A stretch of DNA of 64,000 bases from Psychrobacillus sp. OK032 (GCF_900111345.1 NZ_FOGY01000001.1:434001-498000); one strand, 5' to 3'; positions 1 to 9,088 are shown, numbered from the stretch's first letter. A program made the numbers and translations. Notes: generated from the sequence alone by a model not told the origin.

Positions 1-405
1 GATAACCGCAGCATCTATCCAAGGATAAGTAGTTAAGCAACCAAGCGTTGTGATACCACCCATGGAGGTACCAGCAATCCCGATTTTCTGGTTAGTTAAA
101 TAGCCACGTTTTAGCAGCTCTTCTTGTAAAATGCCCACTTCTTCAATAGAAGTTAATACCGTTTCCCAAAAACGTAGGCTTATCTCGACTTGGTCTAATT
201 GTTCATCTCGATTTCCGTGTAAATGAGCATCTGGTAAAATGACACGACATCCTTCGTGCACTAGTTGATAGGCATAATGGAGATTATGTTCCTTTGCGCT
301 TTCAAAACCATGGAGAAAAAGAACGATTGGTGCATTATTTTGCGTTTCTTCATGATAAATATGTAATAAAGGAATGTCTCGCCATAATTCATGTTGTACA
401 ATCAT
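1..405 (-). CDS. yitV: YitV-like alpha/beta-hydrolase esterase (3' part beyond window)
   Basis: The first 135 codons are visible and the rest lies left of position 1. The protein opens MIVQHELWRDIPLLH and carries an HGFESAKEHN oxyanion-type segment. Near the cut edge it has GTSMGG, the nucleophile-elbow motif (GxSxG) of alpha/beta-hydrolases of the prolyl-oligopeptidase/acyl-peptidase type. No signal peptide is seen, so it is probably a cytoplasmic esterase; the substrate is unknown. The start at 405 follows an AGGTGGG ribosome site. It is divergent from the HAD phosphatase gene at 543. yitU and yitV are also neighbours in B. subtilis, which supports the name. The catalytic Asp and His lie outside the window. 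Confidence 0.85.
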   Translation of the reverse strand, partial: MIVQHELWRDIPLLHIYHEETQNNAPIVLFLHGFESAKEHNLHYAYQLVHEGCRVILPDAHLHGNRDEQLDQVEISLRFWETVLTSIEEVGILQEELLKRGYLTNQKIGIAGTSMGGITTLGCLTTYPWIDAAVI

Positions 406-542
406 TTACTTCACCCACCTTTTTGTATATATTATTATTCTAACAAAGCAATTCAAAATTTACAAAAAGCATAGACTATACATTTTGACCTTCTTATGGG
501 AACACGATACACTTTATATAAGAATAGAAGGGAGTTTTTCAA

Positions 543-1364
543 TTGCAACGTCATTTAATCGTATTAGATCTAGATGGAACTTTATTGACAGATGAAAAGG
601 TTATTTCGAACAAAACAAAAAACACACTTCTTCAAGCGAAAGAAGAAGGCCATGAAGTAATGATTGCAACTGGAAGACCATATAGATCCAGTGAAATGTA
701 TTATAAAGAGCTTGGTTTAACTACACCAATCGTCAACTTTAATGGAGCATTTGTACACCACCCTATGAATAAGTCATGGCAAACTGTACATAAACCAATT
801 GAATTGAATGTCGTAAAAGAAGTAGTTGAGGCTGTAGAAAGCTACTCCATTAAAAACATGCTTGCAGAAGTGCTAGATGACGTTTACTTACACTATCATG
901 ATGAACAAATGATGTCTGCGTTTGCATTAGGCAATCCTAACATTACGACCGGCGATTTACGTACTTTCTTACAAAAAGATCCTACGAGTTTACTTATTCA
1001 TGCAGAGGAAGATTCGGTCGATTTAGTTCGAAAACATTTACGCGATGTCCACGCGGAAGTAATTGATCACCGTAGATGGGGTGCACCGTGGGATGTAATT
1101 GAAATTGTTCGCCACGGGTTAAACAAAGCTGTTGGCTTATCTCATGTCTCTTCTTATTTGAACATACCGCAAGAACGAATTATTGCCTTTGGTGATGAAG
1201 ACAATGATTTGGAAATGATTGAGTATGCTGGAGTTGGAGTTGCGATGGGAAATGCGATCAAACCATTGCAAAATATAGCCAATGAAATAACAAAAACAAA
1301 CAACGAAGATGGGATTGCTGACTTCTTAATAGAGAGATTAAAATTAAAGCAAAAAGCTTTTTAG
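543..1364 (+). CDS. yitU: Cof-type HAD-superfamily phosphatase, YitU-like
   Basis: The 273-aa protein belongs to the HAD Cof/IIB family of cytoplasmic sugar-phosphate and flavin-intermediate phosphatases. Motif I is DLDGTLLT near residue 10, motif II is the ATGR region near residue 40, and motif IV is FGDEDNDLEM near residue 220. A C2-type cap lies between them. The start is TTG at 543, with an AGAAGGGAG site 8 bases upstream. B. subtilis YitU has been implicated in dephosphorylating a riboflavin precursor; the exact substrate here is not shown by sequence. The gene is 11 bases upstream of the degV gene and probably cotranscribed with it. It is divergent from the YitV esterase. Confidence 0.88.
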   Translation: MQRHLIVLDLDGTLLTDEKVISNKTKNTLLQAKEEGHEVMIATGRPYRSSEMYYKELGLTTPIVNFNGAFVHHPMNKSWQTVHKPIELNVVKEVVEAVESYSIKNMLAEVLDDVYLHYHDEQMMSAFALGNPNITTGDLRTFLQKDPTSLLIHAEEDSVDLVRKHLRDVHAEVIDHRRWGAPWDVIEIVRHGLNKAVGLSHVSSYLNIPQERIIAFGDEDNDLEMIEYAGVGVAMGNAIKPLQNIANEITKTNNEDGIADFLIERLKLKQKAF

Positions 1365-1375
1365 GGGGATAAAAG

Positions 1376-2227
1376 ATGAAATTATTTGCAGACAGTGCTT
1401 GCGACTTACCTAAATCTTTTTATTCAGAACATCATGTGGAATTGTTCCCACTACGAGTTCACATAGGTGAGCAAGAATACGAGGATATCATTGGAATAGA
1501 TTCAAAACAAGTGTACGAAGAAATTCGAAAAGGCGCACATCCGAAAACATCGCAAGCCTCACCAGAGAACTTTTTGCGCGTGTTTGAGGAATTAGCGAAA
1601 TCAGAAGAAGAAGGTTTGTATATTGCCTTTTCTTCTGCACTTTCCGGTACGTATAGTACCGCGGTTATGATGCGTGAACAGGTGATGGAAACGTATCCCG
1701 ATTTAAAGTTAACGATAATTGATTCCAAATGTGCCTCACTTGGTTATGGATTGCTAGTAAAAGAGGCAGTCCGTTTAAAAGAACAAGGTCTTGATTTAAA
1801 AATAATCGAAGAAAAAATTAGATTTCAAGCCGAGCATATGGAACATCTTTTCACGGTTGAAGATTTAGATTATTTAGCTCAAGGTGGTAGAGTATCCAAA
1901 GCAAGTGCTTTTATCGGGGGATTATTAAATATAAAGCCCCTCCTTCATGTGGAAGATGGTAAGCTAGTCCCAATTGAAAAAATACGTGGTCGTAAAAAAG
2001 TAATCAAGCGTATGATTGAAGTGATGGAAGAACGCGGTGAACGTTTAGATGAACAAATAGTTGCGATTAGTCACGGAGATGATGAAGAAACAGCACTTGC
2101 TTTAAAACAAATGATTGAAGAAAAATTTAATCCCAAAAGTATCGAGATTTATCTGATTGGGTCTACGATTGCTGCGCATACAGGACCCGGAACATTGGCC
2201 TTATTCTTTTTAAATAAATTAAATTAA
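1376..2227 (+). CDS. DegV family fatty-acid-binding protein
   Basis: The 283-aa, full-length DegV protein (EDD fold) shows the family signatures: DSACDLP at the N-terminus, SSALSGTYS near residue 85, a DYLAQGGR segment near residue 163 and HTGPGTLAL near the C-terminus. Family members bind a long-chain fatty acid and, in the FakB subgroup, present it to the FakA kinase for phospholipid synthesis. No fakA is in the window, so a FakB role is inference. A good GGGGAT ribosome site precedes the ATG. The gene is second in a two-gene unit with yitU and is followed by a strong terminator. Confidence 0.9.
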   Translation: MKLFADSACDLPKSFYSEHHVELFPLRVHIGEQEYEDIIGIDSKQVYEEIRKGAHPKTSQASPENFLRVFEELAKSEEEGLYIAFSSALSGTYSTAVMMREQVMETYPDLKLTIIDSKCASLGYGLLVKEAVRLKEQGLDLKIIEEKIRFQAEHMEHLFTVEDLDYLAQGGRVSKASAFIGGLLNIKPLLHVEDGKLVPIEKIRGRKKVIKRMIEVMEERGERLDEQIVAISHGDDEETALALKQMIEEKFNPKSIEIYLIGSTIAAHTGPGTLALFFLNKLN

Positions 2228-2242
2228 GAGATTGATTGTATA

Positions 2243-2297
2243 AAAACTGCTGCCTGTGTCCAAAGCAAATGGACTTAGGCAGCAGTTTCATTTTTCA
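2243..2297. terminator. Bidirectional intrinsic terminator between degV and the anti-sigma gene
   Basis: A long stem pairs AAACTGCTGCCT with AGGCAGCAGTTT. It is flanked by T-rich tracts on both strands and so can end the yitU-degV transcript and the opposing sigma/anti-sigma transcript. Confidence 0.85.
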
Positions 2298-2340
2298 TAC
2301 ATTTAATAATGTTAATCAAATGCACTTCTGGTGTTCCTTA

Positions 2341-3249
2341 TTATTTCTCCGGTTTAATATAAGGGACGATTTGTTCAGTAGCCCCTACAGATGCACCACG
2401 AATAAATTTTTGGTTTTCTAGGGCTTTAAAATTTTGGGTTTGACCTGTCAGCATTACCCCTAATATTTTTACTTTATCAAACTGTTTACGTTTATTTAAC
2501 TTTAAAAACTCCTGAATAGTTTCGTTACCACCATCTGTATCATATTTTTCGAGTGCTTCAATAAAGCTTGCGTATGCCTCTTTCGGTGAATCATGTGGAT
2601 TAAATCCATAAACCGGTATACCCGCGGGCCCTTTACTTTCATCGCCAATTGGTGATGTCATATACAACCATACGATGTTTAAATTATCGGGAATTTTTGC
2701 TTGAATTTCTTGTAATGTATAAGGCTGATCAAAAGAAATCGCAACTTCAGCAACGTGATTTTCTATTTGTGAAATTTCCCCTAGTTCATTTTGAACATCA
2801 AAGTACCCTTGAATAGATGGATGATAAAATGTCGCAACTTTATTCTTAGTTTGTTTATCATACTCATAGAACTCCGTATCCGACCAATAAAATCCTGGTA
2901 TTAACTCGTTGTGATCAATTTTGATGCGAAGCCAATCGTACGAACTTGTTTGTGTGCTCCATTGAACTAGATATCCATTAATATTTTTGGAACGATTCGT
3001 CACAATGTTGCCACCGAACATGGAAGAATTACTCGTAACTTGAGAATCGATTTGAATATTAGGTGCGGCAATTTCATTATGTAAAAAGAGCTGTTCGTGA
3101 AGTTTTGTAGAACTTTTAGCTGCAAAGTAATTGCCCGTTTTATAAAGGATCGGTAATAAAATAAGTACAACGATAATTGAAGTAATGACTACTATTAATA
3201 ATTGTTTTCGTTTAGCTTTTTTTAAAGCACCTTTTAACGAATTGTCCAT
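2341..3249 (-). CDS. Membrane-anchored anti-sigma factor (sigma-factor regulator N/C domains)
   Basis: The 302-aa protein has a short cytoplasmic Lys-rich N-terminus (KGALKKAKRKQ), one transmembrane helix at about residues 17-40, and a large extracytoplasmic domain. It resembles the 'sigma factor regulator N- and C-terminal' family encoded next to ECF sigma factors. Its ATG directly abuts the TAA stop of the ECF sigma gene, so translation is probably coupled. No zinc-binding HCC motif is seen, so it is not a ZAS-type anti-sigma. The inferred role is to hold the upstream ECF sigma factor at the membrane until an envelope signal releases it. The signal and regulon are unknown. Confidence 0.78.
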   Translation of the reverse strand: MDNSLKGALKKAKRKQLLIVVITSIIVVLILLPILYKTGNYFAAKSSTKLHEQLFLHNEIAAPNIQIDSQVTSNSSMFGGNIVTNRSKNINGYLVQWSTQTSSYDWLRIKIDHNELIPGFYWSDTEFYEYDKQTKNKVATFYHPSIQGYFDVQNELGEISQIENHVAEVAISFDQPYTLQEIQAKIPDNLNIVWLYMTSPIGDESKGPAGIPVYGFNPHDSPKEAYASFIEALEKYDTDGGNETIQEFLKLNKRKQFDKVKILGVMLTGQTQNFKALENQKFIRGASVGATEQIVPYIKPEK

Positions 3250-3744
3250 TTATTGTTTTCCTCCTATTTTTGTATGAATAAATTGACGTGCACGATATAA
3301 TTTTTGCTTTACACTGTTTACTTTTATGTCCAAAATAGTTGCAATTTCTTCATATGAAAAATCATAGTAATACTTTAAAAAGAAAATTTCTTTGTACTCT
3401 TTTTTAATGTCTTCTAATAAATAGAAAATCTCATCTTTATTTAAAATGGCATCAAATTGGCGGTCTGTATGTTGTAGCTTCGAATAAATCTCCTCGGTTA
3501 AAAAGATATTCTGCTGTTCCTTTTTTCTTTTGAAGTCAATATATTCATTGAGTGCCACTCTAAAAAACCATGGACGTATATTGCTCTCTGTAAGATCATC
3601 CAACAGTGTGTATACTTTGTAGAAAGTGTTTTGAATTATATCTTCCGCATCTTCTTTTTTTGCTCCTTTCGCTAGTAATAGATTGAAGACTTCCTCCCCT
3701 AGATTGATAAGATAGGAGGCTAGTATATTTTCTTTTTTCATCAT
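3250..3744 (-). CDS. ECF-type RNA polymerase sigma factor
   Basis: The 164-aa protein has the two-domain ECF layout. A sigma-2 region spans about residues 15-80 (DAEDIIQNTFYKVY, then RPWFFRVALN), and a sigma-4 region spans about 105-160 (YDFSYEEIATILDIKVNSVKQKLYRARQ), a helix-turn-helix for -35 recognition. Two adjacent ATG codons (3744 and 3741) follow a GGAGGA site and either could be the start. The gene is directly followed by its probable anti-sigma partner. I saw no clear ECF-type self-recognised promoter upstream. The group and target genes cannot be assigned from sequence. Confidence 0.9.
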   Translation of the reverse strand: MMKKENILASYLINLGEEVFNLLLAKGAKKEDAEDIIQNTFYKVYTLLDDLTESNIRPWFFRVALNEYIDFKRKKEQQNIFLTEEIYSKLQHTDRQFDAILNKDEIFYLLEDIKKEYKEIFFLKYYYDFSYEEIATILDIKVNSVKQKLYRARQFIHTKIGGKQ

Positions 3745-3823
3745 TTGTCCTCCCTATACTTATACAACGATTAAGTGATATATAATGTATACACTAAAGA
3801 AGAGTGAAATAATTTTAAACAAC

Positions 3824-3860
3824 AATAACCTCCTACCAATATAACAGGTAGGAGGTTATT
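3824..3860. terminator. Intrinsic terminator after the GH13-like gene
   Basis: A perfect 14-bp stem pairs AATAACCTCCTACC with its complement around an 8-base loop, with T-rich flanks. It separates the sigma-factor gene start from the 3' end of the amylase-like gene. Confidence 0.8.
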
Positions 3861-3870
3861 ACATTTCTTG

Positions 3871-5304
3871 CTATTTATTATTTTGTTCGTTTCTTCGTTG
3901 CTTTCCTTTTTTCCAAACGATTACTAAAAAGGCAAGGAATAATATATAGGATAATGCCATGGCAAAAATATACGACTTATTTAACCCTTGACGATCGGCT
4001 ATTTGATAGACTTCTACAATTTCCCGATCAAGTACTAATCGATACATTCCGTTATCATCTGCTCGTACAATATCCGATTCGAATAGGCCCCGTAGCTCTT
4101 TGTTTTCTCCAACTACATCACTTGATAAATCAATTCGCTTCGTTTCGCTCGTGTTATTAATAACGACAATAAATTGTTCGTCCTCTGAATAACGTTTAAA
4201 AACTATATAACCATTTTCATTTTCTAATAGTTCTATTTTTCCAGTGCGCATTGTTTCAGATTTATTGCGAATGGAGTTAATGTCTTTAATATACTCGATT
4301 AACTCTTCATCTACGCGGAAATTCATGACTTGGTGACTTTCTTGCTCAATTTGTCCATTCATGGCAATTTCTGTACCATATGTCATATATGGTACTCCTG
4401 GCATTGTAAGCATTGCGCCAAGTGCTGTTTTTATGCGAGTTGGTGGAAACATATTCTCCAACGCACTATAGTAAGTAAATCTCTCCGTAAGTAAATGATC
4501 GAATAGTAGTAAATCATTATAGTCGGTTGACACAATACCTTCTGTAGGTAAATCAGTATTTTTGAATGCTTCTCTAAAATTCACCTGTAAATCATCAGAA
4601 TACTCGACATCAAAATTCGCATCCGATTCTTCTAGTGCAATTACATACATTGGTTCGCGCACTTCTTTTACACTTGCAATCATATTGTTGAGGAATGATG
4701 TCTCTGCTCCATTTAATGCAGACAGTTTTACACCATCAATCTGATATGTATTCGCAAATTGGACCAATGTATTAATGAGTGCTTCTTGCACTTCTGCATT
4801 TTCCAGATCTAATGTTAATACATCATTTTCCGTGCTTAGGACCCAGTCTTTCTCTGCATTCCACACATGATTTACGCTATAATTGTTTAGCGGAAATTCT
4901 ATCATAATCTTTAAATTATTTTTATGCGCTTCATTTATCAGTTGTTGAATTTCTTCCGGTGTACCGAAGTGTTTTTCAAGTGTATTAAAATCTAATACTC
5001 GTTTTCCATCATAGGTTTCTGTTGCGAATACAGGACCAATGGAGATCGTTGTAAATCCCATATCTTTAATATGGTCCATTTTTTCTAATATCCCTAAAAA
5101 GTCGCCGCCAGCAAATGCATTAGGGTCTTTTGCATTTACATTATAGTCATTGGTAATCACTTTATTGAAATAACGATCTACATATAAATCGTAAATACTT
5201 TCATTATGAATATCAGCGCCTGATTCGGCATTTGTTGGTTGTGTCGATGTGATCCACAGTCCACTCAACACTAATCCAGTCATTAGCCATTTGTAAAATT
5301 TCAA
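3871..5304 (-). CDS. Membrane-anchored GH13 (alpha-amylase-fold) protein, probably catalytically inactive
   Basis: Start TTG at 5304 is chosen because an AGGAGGA site lies 6 bases upstream; an upstream ATG at 5358 lacks one. The 477-aa protein has a signal peptide, an alpha-amylase-like barrel at about residues 30-375, a short beta domain, and a C-terminal helix followed by KKGKQRR that would anchor it outside the membrane. The fold is recognisable from GFTTISIGPV, the GTPEEIQQLINEAHK segment and MPGVPYMTYGTEIAMNG. However, the region-II motif reads DGVKLSALN, so the nucleophile Asp is Ser and the invariant Arg is Lys. Region I ends NN instead of NH, and no region-IV NHD is seen. Only a Glu in ALEESDA survives at the acid/base position. 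Binding or scaffolding is more likely than hydrolysis. Confidence 0.8.
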   Translation of the reverse strand: MKFYKWLMTGLVLSGLWITSTQPTNAESGADIHNESIYDLYVDRYFNKVITNDYNVNAKDPNAFAGGDFLGILEKMDHIKDMGFTTISIGPVFATETYDGKRVLDFNTLEKHFGTPEEIQQLINEAHKNNLKIMIEFPLNNYSVNHVWNAEKDWVLSTENDVLTLDLENAEVQEALINTLVQFANTYQIDGVKLSALNGAETSFLNNMIASVKEVREPMYVIALEESDANFDVEYSDDLQVNFREAFKNTDLPTEGIVSTDYNDLLLFDHLLTERFTYYSALENMFPPTRIKTALGAMLTMPGVPYMTYGTEIAMNGQIEQESHQVMNFRVDEELIEYIKDINSIRNKSETMRTGKIELLENENGYIVFKRYSEDEQFIVVINNTSETKRIDLSSDVVGENKELRGLFESDIVRADDNGMYRLVLDREIVEVYQIADRQGLNKSYIFAMALSYILFLAFLVIVWKKGKQRRNEQNNK

Positions 5305-5514
5305 GGTAAATCCTCCTCTATCTAGGAAAGAGCATATTTGTTTATAAAAACATATCACAGTTATTTTATCAAAGCTCTTTCGTTATCGCTATCGTTTCGC
5401 CACGAAAGCCCTAAAAATAGCCGATAATTCGTCCAAACTGTGACATACCAAAAATTACCCCTTCTTAGGATAGTTTGCGCAATATAGAAATAATGCTTAA
5501 TAAAAAGCACGATT

Positions 5515-6232
5515 AAGTTTCCGCTAGGATTTCCGCTACAGGGCGGACGCTTTCCGCGGGCATGGCTTCAGCCTCCTCGTCGCTTCGCTCCTGCGGGGTC
5601 TTCCGCTCATGCTATTCCCGCTGGAGTCGCCGCCCTTCCGCTTCAATCAATAATAATTTCTTGCTTATCTGGCGTCCTCAGTTATCAGAGATTTAAATTT
5701 ATCAGATCCAATTCGCAATATTTTTTGAACCTAATTAGAAAATGCTGTCTACAAATAAGTGAAGCTTTACTAGAATAAAGTTCGTTTCATACAAGCATTA
5801 TTGGAGTAACATCTTATATCCATCGTCGTCTCACTCCAAGTAAGTAATTCGTGCTTTCAACAGATATTTAGTTGCTCTCCGAATAGAACTAGTTGCTTTA
5901 ACTGATTGATTGATTGCACTTAGCCATTTACTGGATTCTTACACATGCTCTCGTGCGGAGTCAGTTACTTTCCAAATAATTGATTGCTTTTAATGACCGT
6001 CTCGTTGCCCTAATCCCTTTTCTAGATTCACACATTTGAAAAGTTATTTAATGTTTGGTTTTAGTGAGTCGTTACTGATAAGTAAGCAATTTCCTTGATT
6101 GAAGCGGAAGGCGGCGACTCCTGCGGGATCAAGTGAGACAGATGAGACTTCACATCGTACGCGAAGCGGCGGTGAAGGCTCATCGCTCACCCCGCGGAAA
6201 GCGTCCGCCTGTAGCGAAAATCAGCGGATGCT
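5515..6232. repeat. Armed intergenic element A (718 bp, inverted relative to B-D)
   Basis: Two roughly 135-bp GC-rich arms in inverted orientation (5515-5649 and 6094-6232) enclose an AT-rich, non-coding core of about 445 bp. The arms share their ends (GGCGGACGCTTTCCGCGGG and GGAGTCGCCGCC) but differ in the middle. The left arm is 'type 1' (GCATGGCTTCAGCC) and the right arm, read on the minus strand, is 'type 2' (GGGTGAGCGATGAGCC). This arm order is the reverse of elements B-D, so A lies in the opposite orientation. The core repeats CGTGC/GTTGC/GTTGC/ATTGC at 5850, 5871, 5892 and 5913, exactly 21 bp apart, followed by AGCCATTTACTGG. No gene lies between 5305 and 6367. Confidence 0.9.
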
Positions 6233-6355
6233 TCATCAAGCTTTTTAGTGCGCTTTATCCCTTTACTGCGCTTAAAATAAAAAAGTGGCTTACCTTATAT
6301 TGTTGGAGGTAAGTTATTAACAAAACATTAATCTCATAATTCCCTAAATAATAAC

Positions 6356-6383
6356 AAAAACCACCAATCATTTTGGTGGTTTT
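6356..6383 (-). terminator. Intrinsic terminator overlapping the end of the 51-aa ORF
   Basis: The stem AACCACCA pairs with TGGTGGTT, with a T-tract on the minus strand. It overlaps the last codons and the stop of the small ORF at 6368-6523. Confidence 0.75.
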
Positions 6384-6523
6384 GTGTTATGGAGAATATG
6401 ATGATGTAATGCTTCTTTGTCCAATGATTCCTCTTCGTCCGCTTGTATACGGGACATCATGAAGGAAGTAACAATAAAAATAATCATCAATACAACGACA
6501 AAAATTAATAACGATATTCCCAT
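6368..6523 (-). CDS. Small membrane protein, 51 aa
   Basis: This is a short reading frame, MGISLLIFVVVLMIIFIV onward. It has one N-terminal hydrophobic helix (about residues 3-22) followed by an acidic, His-rich tail (DEEESLDKEALHHHIL). It starts 7 bases after the yisL stop with no clear Shine-Dalgarno site, so expression would rely on translational coupling. Its stop codon lies inside the terminator hairpin. The clean membrane-plus-charged-tail layout and tight spacing argue for a real gene, but I do not recognise a family and cannot give a function. Confidence 0.5.
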   Translation of the reverse strand: MGISLLIFVVVLMIIFIVTSFMMSRIQADEEESLDKEALHHHILHNTKPPK

Positions 6524-6530
6524 CGTTTGC

Positions 6531-6902
6531 TTACGCTAAAAAGTTGATGCCCATTGGTAATTTGAATCCTAGGAAAAGAGTAATGAAAAGGAAGATGAAA
6601 AATAACACGACAAAAGTTGTAAATGGTTTTCCTTTTTTCTTTTTCACTAAAGACATTTCCATCATTCCAATGACTAATATTCCTGCTATAAATTTCAATC
6701 CGTACAGCATGCCTTGACCGTAATCCATGCCTTTCATAAATAACGCAATACCAGTAATAATGATTAAAATATAAAATAAGCGTAAAATCATGTGAACCAC
6801 TTTTGGATTTTTAATTGCTAATGCTACTAAAAACAAGATGATTGCAATTACCCAAGTTGTAATGTGTAAATGTGTTGATGCTAAAAAGTCCATTTGTTTC
6901 AC
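6531..6902 (-). CDS. yisL: YisL family (UPF0344) membrane protein
   Basis: The 123-aa integral membrane protein has four hydrophobic helices at about residues 15-28, 36-60, 66-82 and 95-118. The match is to the YisL/UPF0344 (DUF1516) family, e.g. the THLHITTWVIAIILF start and the GMDYGQGMLYGLKF segment. Function is unknown. An AGGTGA site precedes the ATG. It follows yisK on the same strand, as in B. subtilis, with a 46-base gap, and precedes a 51-aa small membrane ORF. Confidence 0.88.
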   Translation of the reverse strand: MKQMDFLASTHLHITTWVIAIILFLVALAIKNPKVVHMILRLFYILIIITGIALFMKGMDYGQGMLYGLKFIAGILVIGMMEMSLVKKKKGKPFTTFVVLFFIFLFITLFLGFKLPMGINFLA

Positions 6903-6948
6903 CTCGAGAGTATATTATCATCTTTATTCTACCATTAAATGAAATGTT

Positions 6949-7845
6949 TTACTCGAATTTGTTGACCAAAGTACCGATTCCTTCAATGGAAACTTTCACA
7001 ATATCGCCTGATTTTAAAAACTTAGGAGGATTAAATCCTTTTCCAACACCTGCAGGAGTTCCAGTAAGGATGACATCTCCCGGTTCTAAAGTAACGGATT
7101 TAGAAATTTCCGCGATTATTTGTTCTACGGAATAAACCATGTCTGAAGTTTGGCCATCTTGGCGGATCTCATCGTTTACTTTTGTTACGACAGAAAGTTC
7201 TTGTGGATTAGGTAATTCATCCTTTGTTACAACATATGGTCCCATAGGACAAGATCCTTCTAAACTTTTACCTAAGAAATATTGCTGATGTTTTGTTTGC
7301 AAATCTCTTGCAGTTAAATCGTTCGCAATCGTGTATCCGAACACGTAATCAAATGCAAGTTTAGAGGGAATGTCTTTTCCCCTTTTACTAATCACAATCG
7401 CTATTTCCCCTTCATAGTCATAAGCATCTGTTTTATCTGCATGAATGGAAAGTGTTTGTTCATTAGCTGCTATGGAAGTTGGTGACTTCGTAAAAACGAC
7501 AAAATCATTCGCTACTCCACCCATTTCTTTTGCATGTTCCGCGTAGTTTTTTCCAATAGCCATAATATTTTTTGGTGTACGGGGTATTGGAGATAACCAT
7601 TCGATTTCTGTAAATTGTTTTTTGAAATCATTTGCATTTTCATCTTTCTGGGCAGCTTCTACGAGTTTACGGATTTGTTCGATAAAATCCATTCCTAATC
7701 CGACACCTTCTATAATGGTAGTAGGAAAATCAGGTAGCACTTGGAGCGTCTCTTGAATGCTTAATACATCCCATACAGCCTCTTCTTTTTTCACTTTTGG
7801 TCCGAAGTAAATCTTATCATTTAATCGATATGATAATAGTTTCAT
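6949..7845 (-). CDS. yisK: Fumarylacetoacetate hydrolase-family protein, YisK-like
   Basis: The 298-aa cytoplasmic enzyme of the FAH superfamily has a small N-terminal domain (residues 1-90) and a catalytic beta-roll. The roll carries the signature AIGKNYAEHAKEMGG, the metal-binding EGEIAIVI segment, and GDVILTGTPAGVG near the C-terminus. B. subtilis YisK has oxaloacetate decarboxylase activity and associates with the cell-shape protein Mbl; the same role here is inferred from similarity and from yisL being next door. The start is supported by AAGGGGTG upstream. Length and motifs look intact. Confidence 0.88.
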   Translation of the reverse strand: MKLLSYRLNDKIYFGPKVKKEEAVWDVLSIQETLQVLPDFPTTIIEGVGLGMDFIEQIRKLVEAAQKDENANDFKKQFTEIEWLSPIPRTPKNIMAIGKNYAEHAKEMGGVANDFVVFTKSPTSIAANEQTLSIHADKTDAYDYEGEIAIVISKRGKDIPSKLAFDYVFGYTIANDLTARDLQTKHQQYFLGKSLEGSCPMGPYVVTKDELPNPQELSVVTKVNDEIRQDGQTSDMVYSVEQIIAEISKSVTLEPGDVILTGTPAGVGKGFNPPKFLKSGDIVKVSIEGIGTLVNKFE

Positions 7846-7891
7846 CGTTTCGACACCCCTTCAAGTAGTTTAATAGCTTACTCCTAGTCTA

Positions 7892-9088
7892 TTACAAATT
7901 GACTTTGTTTTCATCTTTTTCCGACAATTTGTTTCCATAAGTCAGTTTTCTCCACAGTGCCTCCACAGGCCCTTGTTTAAATTTCATAAACCAAGCCTCA
8001 GCAAATACTAGCTGTAGCACATAAATTCCTACTGCCATCCATGTTCCTGTAGTAATATCGACTTTACCGTACAAGCCAAATCCATACGAATAAAAAATAG
8101 TAGTCGCAATAATCGACTGCATCAAATAGATGGTCATAGACATACGTCCAGCTTTAGCCACAGGGGATAGTAGTTTTTGCATGAACGGGATCGTACAAAC
8201 AAGCGCTAGTATACCTGCATAAGCGATTGCTTGAAGTGGCCCTCCAAATGTATCTTGTACCGACATCGTAAGCATATTTGGCTCTATAAGATAAGGTAGC
8301 CACTTAATAGCCGTTCCAGCCCCAAGCCCCAAAATAATAGCGATGATCCAAAAGACTTTCAAACTTCGTGCTCGTTCGATTAACTTTAGCTTTGCTGCTG
8401 CTGCTCCAAGCATTAAAAACGGCACAATGGTTACTAAAATCATCAGAACTATTAATCCATAGCCGCTCATATAGATCCAGTCATCTAGTCGTTGCGAGAA
8501 AATATCTCCCCAAGAACCTAGCGAATACGCAAGAATGGATGCCTCAATCTTTTGGATAGCAGTATAAATAATTAAACTTTCTGGCTCCAATTTTCCAAGG
8601 AAATACAATAATCCATTTAACAACCCGTTAGGTATTAAAAATAAAAGCGCACTTATTAATACTAACCAAACTGGCTTTAAACGAATCATTAATATTAAAA
8701 CGAATCCTGCTATTGCATACGTAATTAATATATCCCCTGACCATATAAGGAATGCATGAACACAGCCGATCAGTAGTAAAATGGACAATCTTCGAACTGC
8801 TAACTTGCTAAAAGATGTCCCTTTTTCTTGGGACTTCATAAACTGCATCGAAAGTCCATAACCAAAAAGCATTGAAAACAGCGGATATACGCTACCTTGC
8901 ACGAAAATGTCAATCCACTTATGCGTTTCATAATCTCCTGGAACTTGGAACCAAGTGTATGGATTTATATAAATGTATGGACTATGAAAAAACAGCATAT
9001 TGACGACAAAAATGCCAAGAAGCGCAAATCCTCTCATTACGTCAATTGAAATAACTCTTTCTTTCTCCCCCACTGGACGAATTAACAA
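7892..9088 (-). CDS. DUF418 family multi-pass membrane protein
   Basis: The 398-aa protein has about ten hydrophobic segments. It shows the YeiB/DUF418 hallmarks: a start RVISIDVMRGFALLGIFVVN, the YPLFSMLFGYGLS segment near residue 115, and a C-terminal MSMTIYLMQSIIATTIFY region. Members are related to acyltransferase-3-like membrane proteins, but the substrate is unknown. Translation begins at a TTG (9088) 7 bases after AGGAGGA. It lies 12 bases behind addA on the same strand and is probably in the same transcript; I see no functional link to recombination. Confidence 0.88.
   Translation of the reverse strand: MLIRPVGEKERVISIDVMRGFALLGIFVVNMLFFHSPYIYINPYTWFQVPGDYETHKWIDIFVQGSVYPLFSMLFGYGLSMQFMKSQEKGTSFSKLAVRRLSILLLIGCVHAFLIWSGDILITYAIAGFVLILMIRLKPVWLVLISALLFLIPNGLLNGLLYFLGKLEPESLIIYTAIQKIEASILAYSLGSWGDIFSQRLDDWIYMSGYGLIVLMILVTIVPFLMLGAAAAKLKLIERARSLKVFWIIAIILGLGAGTAIKWLPYLIEPNMLTMSVQDTFGGPLQAIAYAGILALVCTIPFMQKLLSPVAKAGRMSMTIYLMQSIIATTIFYSYGFGLYGKVDITTGTWMAVGIYVLQLVFAEAWFMKFKQGPVEALWRKLTYGNKLSEKDENKVNL

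Noticed and set aside
5305-5358. ATG at 5358 as the start of the GH13-like protein
   Set aside because: It lacks a ribosome site, whereas the TTG at 5304 has AGGAGGA and gives a standard signal peptide.
5515-6232. Insertion sequence with transposase
   Set aside because: The core has no reading frame of useful length, so only a non-autonomous element can be proposed.
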